From NCBI GenBank assembly GCA_000497125.2, contig CM035322.1:1310001-1374000 (forward strand): DNA of 64,000 bases, given 5' to 3'. Below are positions 58,068-64,000 of the stretch, piece by piece. Origin of the DNA: Spironucleus salmonicida (taxonomy: Eukaryota; Fornicata; Diplomonadida; Hexamitidae). The notes under the pieces were generated by a model. The model ran no database searches. It was not told the DNA's origin and worked only from the letters and a program-made list of their open reading frames with translations. The position numbers were made by a program, and so were the translations under genes. Within the stretch, counting starts at the first letter, position 1. Each line of letters begins with the position of its first letter.

Positions 58068-58337
58068 ATGCCTAAACCAACAAATATTGTGGCTGATATT
58101 AAAGAAGAAATTAAAGCAGCTATCACAGCAAAATTATTAGAAGAAACTGATAAATAACAATCTGAATCCGACTTAGTCAATACTATTAAAACTTACTTAG
58201 ATAACACTTACTATCCTTCATGGCATGTTATAGTTGGGAAATCGTTTGGTTCAACTGTAACACATGAAGCAAAAGCATTCTATACATGCAAAATTGGAGA
58301 GCTTAACGTATTGATTTATAAAGCTGGTGTTTTGTGA
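58068..58337 (+). CDS. Dynein light chain, LC8/DYNLL type
   Basis: 89 residues, the canonical length. Dimeric hub on cytoplasmic and axonemal dyneins and intraflagellar transport. Family blocks are ALITAKLLEET-like helix 1, LVNTIKTYLDNTYYPSWHVI, then VGKSFGSTVTHEAKAFY, ending IYKAGVL. The conserved W-H-x-I-V-G-x-x-F-G-S core is intact. Probably an axonemal LC8 paralogue rather than the ubiquitous one, since several invariant residues differ. Confidence 0.93.
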
Positions 58338-58388
58338 TACTATCATATATATTATTATATATTAATATGCATATATTTAGTCAACAGA

Positions 58389-59954
58389 ATGTATATAAAA
58401 ATTGGAAATCAGATTGTAGTGCCATAGTCACCATTCTAAGTAGCAAGAACTAATTTAGATTCAAATCATGGTCAATTTATAAATAATACTTTATTAATAT
58501 GCAAAAAAGAAGTTTCATCTAAACATTGTATAGTTACTTATTTGTCTGATAGTTAAGTTTAAGTTTTAGTGTCAGGTACTAATGATACTTATTATAATAA
58601 AATTTTAATTAGTAAAAATGTACCTTTTAATATTTAAGAGACAGGAAAATTAACATTAAAGAATTATGATATTTTAGAGATAATATTCTAAGACCCTTCT
58701 ATTATGTTACTAAAACATTAGTTTCCAAAGTTAATTAAAGTTTATTATGATAAATTTATTAATTTCTCAGAATATTAGTTGTAAATACTGAAGTAAACTA
58801 CACTAACATAGATCGTTTTACTTAAACCATTTTATTAATATGACAAACCTATTGATATTCATCAAAATTTTAAAATAACTATTCCACCATTAAAAGATTA
58901 TTATTTAGATTTAATTGATACGCTTCCTAATTATTCCTAAATCGTCTAATTTTTATAGGATAATAATATTCCTATGTCTGATCTACGATTTAGCACCCCA
59001 CTTGTTTTATTCTTACTTAATAGATCATAGTTATACGGTGAATTCTAAATAAAAGGTAGATTTTCAAAAGAATTTGGTAGTAATGATACTGGATGTGATA
59101 TTTCGTTAGACGATGAAAATCTTAGCACTTATATTATAGTTCCTCAGCATATTTTCTTCTTATCAATATATTTTTGTGATACAACTATATTATAAGGTTT
59201 TATATAAGAAAAAACAGTAGCTTAAAGCTAGTTAACAATATTAGATTAAGATAATTCAAATTAGATCACTGAAAACCTAAGTAAAAATAAAAATCAGTAA
59301 AAATATATAATATAATTTTCTGATACAGAATCAGATAGTAATTCTAATATATTTGAGTGTATCAAGAGAGCATCATAAGGCTAAAATATTAACCAGATTA
59401 ATATTACATAAAACAAGTCAAACGAAATTTAATCTTTATCTATTTAAGAAAATAATAGTAATGAACTATTTGTATAATCTAACAACGATTCATCAGATAA
59501 TATATTCATCGTTAAAAAATAAAAATAGCATTTCCAAAATAACGGGTGTATTTAAGAAACACCAAATCCTATTGACTCGTAAATTGAGTAAAAACTATAA
59601 AATTAGACTTTAGTTAATAATTAATAGCTAATAAATTAACTAAATGCTCCTAGTTAATTAATATATCCACCAAATGTTAAATAAATTGATAGCCAAGAAT
59701 TATCAACTTTAAATATCAATTCACTCCCTAACGAACCAAAATAAAAAATACTATTCAACTAATTTGCATAATTTGATATTTCAAAAGATATTCCATTACA
59801 AGTAAAAACATCTTAAACCTTTTCTCTTTATAAAAATAGCGAATTTCTTGGAAACCTTAAAATTGAGCTGCCTCCAACAGTATTTACTGAAATTAAACCT
59901 GAAACTTTTGATTAGATTTAACCAATAAGCTACCAAGACTTTTTAAACTAATGA
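58389..59954 (+). CDS. Large Asn/Gln/Ser-rich hypothetical protein
   Basis: 521 residues, starting MYIKIGNQIVVPQSPFQVAR. The first 280 residues look folded and beta-rich (CIVTYLSDSQVQVLVSGTN, SKEFGSNDTGCDISLDDEN). The next 190 are Asn/Gln/Ser-rich and acidic. A short C-terminal block (FLGNLKIELPPTVFTEIKP) looks conserved-like. No family recognised. It stops three bases from the convergent gene. Confidence 0.7.
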
Positions 59955-59957
59955 TGA

Positions 59958-60419
59958 TCACCACTCGCTGTCGCTAAGGTCTTCATGCGATGACTTTATT
60001 ATTTTCGCTCCTTATTTTCGCTCCATTTAAACCCCTCTAAATGCAGCAAATCCAGAAAAAACTAATCTTGAAATTCGATAACATATAGCTTTTTCGTTTC
60101 TGTCAAGCAGTTTCAACTTTCTCTCGTAAAAGTCATCGAAATCTATATAAGAATTAGTCGAGAATACCCCGTAAAATTGTGTGATTTAACGTTAGCTTTT
60201 AATCTTCTTAATTGCTATGTATCGTTTTTTGGATAAAAATACTCTGCAAGAGTTCTAGATCATTTTACAAAAGTGTAACTCTAAAATTGACCGAAGGGAA
60301 GGAAGTTATAATATTTATAAATTACTGTAGTTTGGTTAAGGCAAAACAATTGATTTTACGTGGTGAAGTAGTTGGTTAGCTTCAACTTCAATTTCGATTA
60401 GCTTTTCTGTGATATTCAT
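59958..60419 (-). CDS. Hypothetical protein with acidic tail
   Basis: 153 residues, starting MNITEKLIEIEVEANQLLHH, helical, with KKRYIAIKKIKSQRQITQFY and ending SSHEDLSDSEW. The C-terminal SDSE is a typical casein kinase 2 site. No family recognised. Confidence 0.6.
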
Positions 60420-60480
60420 TTTTAGAAAACTTTATAACTAATTATTATAATATTATATTAATGATATATTACACATTAGA

Positions 60481-61587
60481 ATGATTAACCAGGACTATAA
60501 AAATTTATTAAAAGATATTACAAAAAATGCATCTAACCACCCTGTTTTATCTCTAGAAAGACCATTAGTGGATAATTTATTTCATATAACTGGTTCAAAA
60601 GGAAAAACAACTACAGCTAATTATGTTCACTAATTATTACCAAAATAAACACCAATTTTTAGCTCACCACACTGTTTTTCACTAAAAGAGAGAATAAGAG
60701 ATTACAATTTACTCTCAGATACGGATTTTACATAGTTATTTACTACAACAGATTATTCATTTTTTGGTAACTTAACACATGCATTTATAAATTTTTTATA
60801 ACGATAAACTCCAAAAAATGCTGTTATCGAAGTAGGAATTGGTGGATTAATGGATACTACATTTATTAAAAACATATCATAGTAAAAAATAGGTATACTT
60901 ACATCAGTAGAGTTAGAACATTAAGATCTATTAGGTAATAATCTTTAAGATATTCTTTTTCATAAACTTGCAATTTTTTAAAATGCAGATCATGTTATCG
61001 TTCCATAAAATCTGGATTTACTCGGAATGGATCGCTTTTATTAAATTTAAGATAAAATTAAGCGAGTAAAAATTGATGACGACTGGCAAAGATCAAATGA
61101 GCGATTAGCTCGAAGAGCTGTTTTTGAAGCAGGTATATAAACATACAATAAAGTTTCTTAATAGTTTCCTGGGAGAAATATTTAAATTGATAATTTTTTT
61201 ATCGATTGTGCCCATACAGTTGAAAGTGTTAAGAAGTCTTTAATTAACCTGAATGGTAAAAAGTGTAAGCTTATATTTTCATAAACTAGGAAAACACGAG
61301 ACTGGAGGAGTGTCCTAAGATAAATTTATTAAATTTTAAATATTTAGGAAGCTTATTATCTACCCACTAGTTCTAGCTTAGATTATAGAGATAATTTACT
61401 AATAAGTGAAACGAGTAAAGAAATTGGGAATTAAATATGTTAAGAGGTCGACATGAAGATGATTTAGAATTCAGAAATTAAAAATATATAAGGCGATGTA
61501 GTGGTACTAGGAAGCACACATTTAGCTTGCTTAGTATAGTGGCTTATTTAAGGAGAAAAAGCACTTGATTTTTTTAATAGAATGTGA
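60481..61587 (+). CDS. Folylpolyglutamate synthase/Mur ligase-like enzyme
   Basis: 368 residues, shorter than usual (about 430). Adds glutamates to folates, or is a related ATP-dependent ligase. ATP loop HITGSKGKTTTANYVHQLL, then IFSSPHCFSLKERIR (compare SPHL..ERI), VIEVGIGGLMDTTF (compare EVGLGGRLDATN), ILTSVELEHQDLLGN (compare ITSIGLDHxxxLG) and FPGRNIQIDNFFIDCAHTVES (compare WPGR ... DGAHT). All signature blocks are in order, some altered. Strong family call; the substrate is inferred. Confidence 0.85.
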
Positions 61588-61613
61588 TTTTTAATAAATA
61601 AGTTATATTTAAT

Positions 61614-62036
61614 TCAGAAAAATCCTGTAGTATAGGCATTTTAAATTTACTTTATTTGATCTAAGGATAATAGCTCAGTTTCTCCAAACATCATTGTTAT
61701 ATAAATTTGATCTATTTCTAAATTATATAAAACAAGAGCAGTTTTCATTACGAGATTAACAGGGATCTTCTTTTTACCATCAGCAATAAAAGAAAATATA
61801 AATTTGTCTTTCTCAATAGGGCATTAAGAAATTCTTTTCTCTAGCTACTTCATATCTTTTTCTTCAAATTTAAGTCGTTTATAATTTATTCCAACTAAAA
61901 GCATAAGCTCTGTGAAAGAAATCTCTAGTTTATATTATATTTAAAGTTATTACATCTAATTCTCTAGTTTCATAACATTTTAGTCAACTTCTTTATAATT
62001 TCTTAAACCAGTCGTAGCAGATGCTTAATTTCCCAT
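61614..62036 (-). CDS. Small hypothetical protein, possible N-myristoylation site
   Basis: 140 residues. It starts MGNQASATTGLRNYK: Gly at 2 and Ser at 6 fit an N-myristoylation signal, so it may be membrane-attached. A coiled segment (KLENQMQQLQIQYKLEISF) and a folded-looking part (DKFIFSFIADGKKKIPVNLV) follow. No family recognised. Confidence 0.6.
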
Positions 62037-62098
62037 TTAATTTATATGTAATAAGTTATATAATATTAATATAATCATTTCCTTTTCCGTTTTAAACA

Positions 62099-64000
62099 AT
62101 GCTTCAAACAAAAATTATAAAATATTCTACTGAAGCATTACCTTTAGCTGAAATCAACAAAAAGGTTCAGGTTATACTTCAAAAAAGAATTGATGCCAGA
62201 AAACAACTATTTCTATAATAAAATAGAAAAGCTGATATATAAATGGAGCAGAAACTATTAGTGGGCTCTTTGCAAGATAAAATAGCGCAGATGACACTTA
62301 TGATCAGAGAAGATGTATTAACTTTCTAAGAATATTTAAATATAATAAGTGATACAATTGACAAAAATCCTAGAACGTACTTTTAACTAACTCAATATTA
62401 TTTTGAAATTTAGTCCATAATGGGTATGAAAAGAGAACTCACCCCACTCACCTCAAATCTGAAATAAGTTCAGCCGAATACCTTCAAATATCCAACTGAT
62501 GAGACTGAACTTCTTTAAATTTATGCTGAAGACGCATTTTTAAAACTAGCACTCAAATTCTTGGAATATGCTAGATCCAGTGCCAGATCTAATGTCCCAA
62601 ATTTTAGAAAATTAGCTATTTAGTAACTTGCAGGTCTAACTGGTCTTGTAGGGTTTGAAAAAGCTTGCATTAAAGTTATAATTGAAAAAATGGGCGACCC
62701 TGAAATTTCTGGAAAAGCCATTTAGGTATTAGAACAATTATTTAAAGAAAAGAATTTAGTATAAGTCATTTTGTGTATTTTTGAGGAATTCTAGAGATAA
62801 TCTGTTTACTATTTCAAAGATAGAAATAAAATGGCAGAGAAAATTATGCGCTAAGCAATTATTTTTATAGGATTTTAGCTTAAATTATCAGATGAATCTT
62901 TGTCATTAGAAGCAGCAAGAATTATAATGAATTTTTTGCACGAAGAAATTAAATCCGGTGTCGTAGAGAATTTGCTTATCTAGCAAAGTCTTTTGACACT
63001 TTCTAAGTTATCAAAAATTTGCGACTTTAGAAAAGTTGAAAAAATTGATTTGATTGTCAAAAAATTGAGCGTTCTCGCTGACACAGTTAACTATCAAACA
63101 AGAACAATCATAGTCAACTTTTTAGTCCAAATTCTGTTCTCTATGTAATTATAAAGCTCTAATTACTCTATGGAAAACGATTAAGTGACCTCTATTATTG
63201 ATAGTGTCATTAATCTGTTACTTTCTCTTCCAAACAAATTAGAAATGTAGCATATCACCCCAAAATTTTTTAGCCTCATGAATGCTGTTTATAAGCTTCA
63301 TAAAATTACAACAAATGGTATTTTCTCTAATAATATGATCTTAGCAAACATCTGGAAGAAGTTTTTTAATGCCGGATTGGGAATTGAAAACTCAGCAGTA
63401 CTTTCTAACCTTATTACCTTATACACAGATTCTGCTTAGTAAAACTTTAACCTTAGAAAGAAAGAAAATTTGAAAACTCAAAAAGGTCCAAATTATCTTT
63501 TTTCTAGCGAAAATCTCACTTACAACTATAAGACATTTTATAAAATTTCTAACGCAGAAAAATCACTTCCTTTTGAAACTTTACTGATGAAGCAACATTT
63601 AAACCCGTCGATCAGAACATTTGGTGAGTAATTTTCGCAAAATAAATTTTGCTAGATTGCAGAACTCAAAAATGGTGCTAAAGAATAGCCATTTGGAACA
63701 TAATTTGTTAGGCGCGTTATAGATGGAGGAGTAGAATGTATCTATGGTAATGGCTCTGAAATAAATAGTGTACACTTATCTAGTTTAAAACGAATTATAG
63801 ATGTGAAAGCTAAAGAAAAGAGTGGTAAAAAGAGGTAAACTGATGAAGAAATTGCTATTAAAGCTTTATAGAAACAAGGTATTTTAGATGAAAATTGTAA
63901 TAGAATTTATAAAGACGATGAAATTAATAAATAAGAAAATTAAGTTTATGAAGAAGAATTTGAAGGAGAGGAAGAAGAATTCGGGGACTTTGAAGGAGTC
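62099..64000 (+). CDS. NOC1/MAK21 (CEBPZ)-like ribosome biogenesis protein, C-terminus cut by window end
   Basis: 634 codons are visible, open to the last base. Helical-repeat protein. Blocks matching the CBF/MAK21 family are VIIEKMGDPEISGKAIQVLE (compare KLGDPDxKVASKA), LMKQHLNPSIRTFGEQFS (compare HHFHPSVxxFA) and DGGVECIYGNGSEINSV (compare EGxxxxYTGDPLxDF). The visible end is very acidic (EEEFEGEEEEFGDFEG), as in NOC proteins. In yeast the family transports pre-60S particles. Moderate confidence. Confidence 0.6.

Overview
This is nuclear DNA of a ciliate, and most likely a karyorelict ciliate (Loxodes-like). The sequence is AT-rich, genes lie on both strands, and almost none of them can be read with the standard code. 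Read with TAA and TAG as glutamine and TGA as the usual stop, the window resolves into about 55 intact intron-less genes. Their products include histone H2B, CCT-theta, ribosomal protein uS10, poly(A) polymerase, Rpf1, an exosome RNase PH subunit, a Vps39/Vps3-like protein and several SNARE or longin-type trafficking proteins. Many are cilium proteins: a DRC12-like coiled coil, DPCD, an ODF3/SHIPPO protein, the kinesin-2 subunit KAP3 and an LC8-type dynein light chain. At least one gene (16581-18236) needs nine in-frame TGA codons read as tryptophan and then ends at a TGA. A second one (9894-10442) needs one. UAR=Gln with UGA meaning both Trp and stop is the karyorelict nuclear code. Ciliate code 6, hexamitid diplomonads and Streblomastix share the UAR=Gln part only.

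Layout. 1-9.7 kb: H2B (cut by the window edge), a bacterial-type YqeB gene of high GC, a zinc-knuckle protein, a coiled-coil protein, an endosulfine-like protein, an Mrs2-type Mg2+ channel, DRC12, a frame-broken secretory-type gene, an exosome subunit and a PfkB sugar kinase. 9.9-18.3 kb: small lineage-specific genes, a protein with about 24 copies of a nine-residue repeat, a 5'(3')-nucleotidase, PC4, an EF-hand protein and the UGA-rich gene. 18.6-28 kb: a MEMO-like fusion, CCT8, a SNF2 helicase, DPCD, a long coiled coil, uS10 and an ODF3 protein. 29.7-46 kb: a syntaxin, a MON1/FUZ longin protein, a GH5 endoglycoceramidase-like enzyme, KAP3, a tandem duplicate pair, a BPI/LBP-like protein, a PHP phosphoesterase, a 2-Cys peroxiredoxin, a ubiquitin-like protein, an APC2/cullin-like protein and poly(A) polymerase. 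46-64 kb: Rpf1, an XPD/FANCJ-type helicase, a glycerol-kinase-like enzyme, several small unknown genes, a Vps39-like protein, LC8, a folylpolyglutamate synthase-like enzyme and a NOC1/MAK21-like protein cut by the window end.

Organisation. Genes are packed tightly. Convergent stops lie 3-40 bases apart, and one pair overlaps by 13 bases. Gaps of 0.3-0.9 kb are very AT-rich and look empty. A short element, CCACTCC, sits 3-10 bases before the ATG of six unrelated genes. Two convergent junctions (about 8.5-9.3 kb and 25.1-26.0 kb) and the YqeB gene form GC-rich islands in the AT-rich background. I recognised no tRNA, rRNA, transposon or CRISPR array.

Starts are the first in-frame ATG unless noted. 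All assignments rest on reading the translations by eye; no database search was possible.
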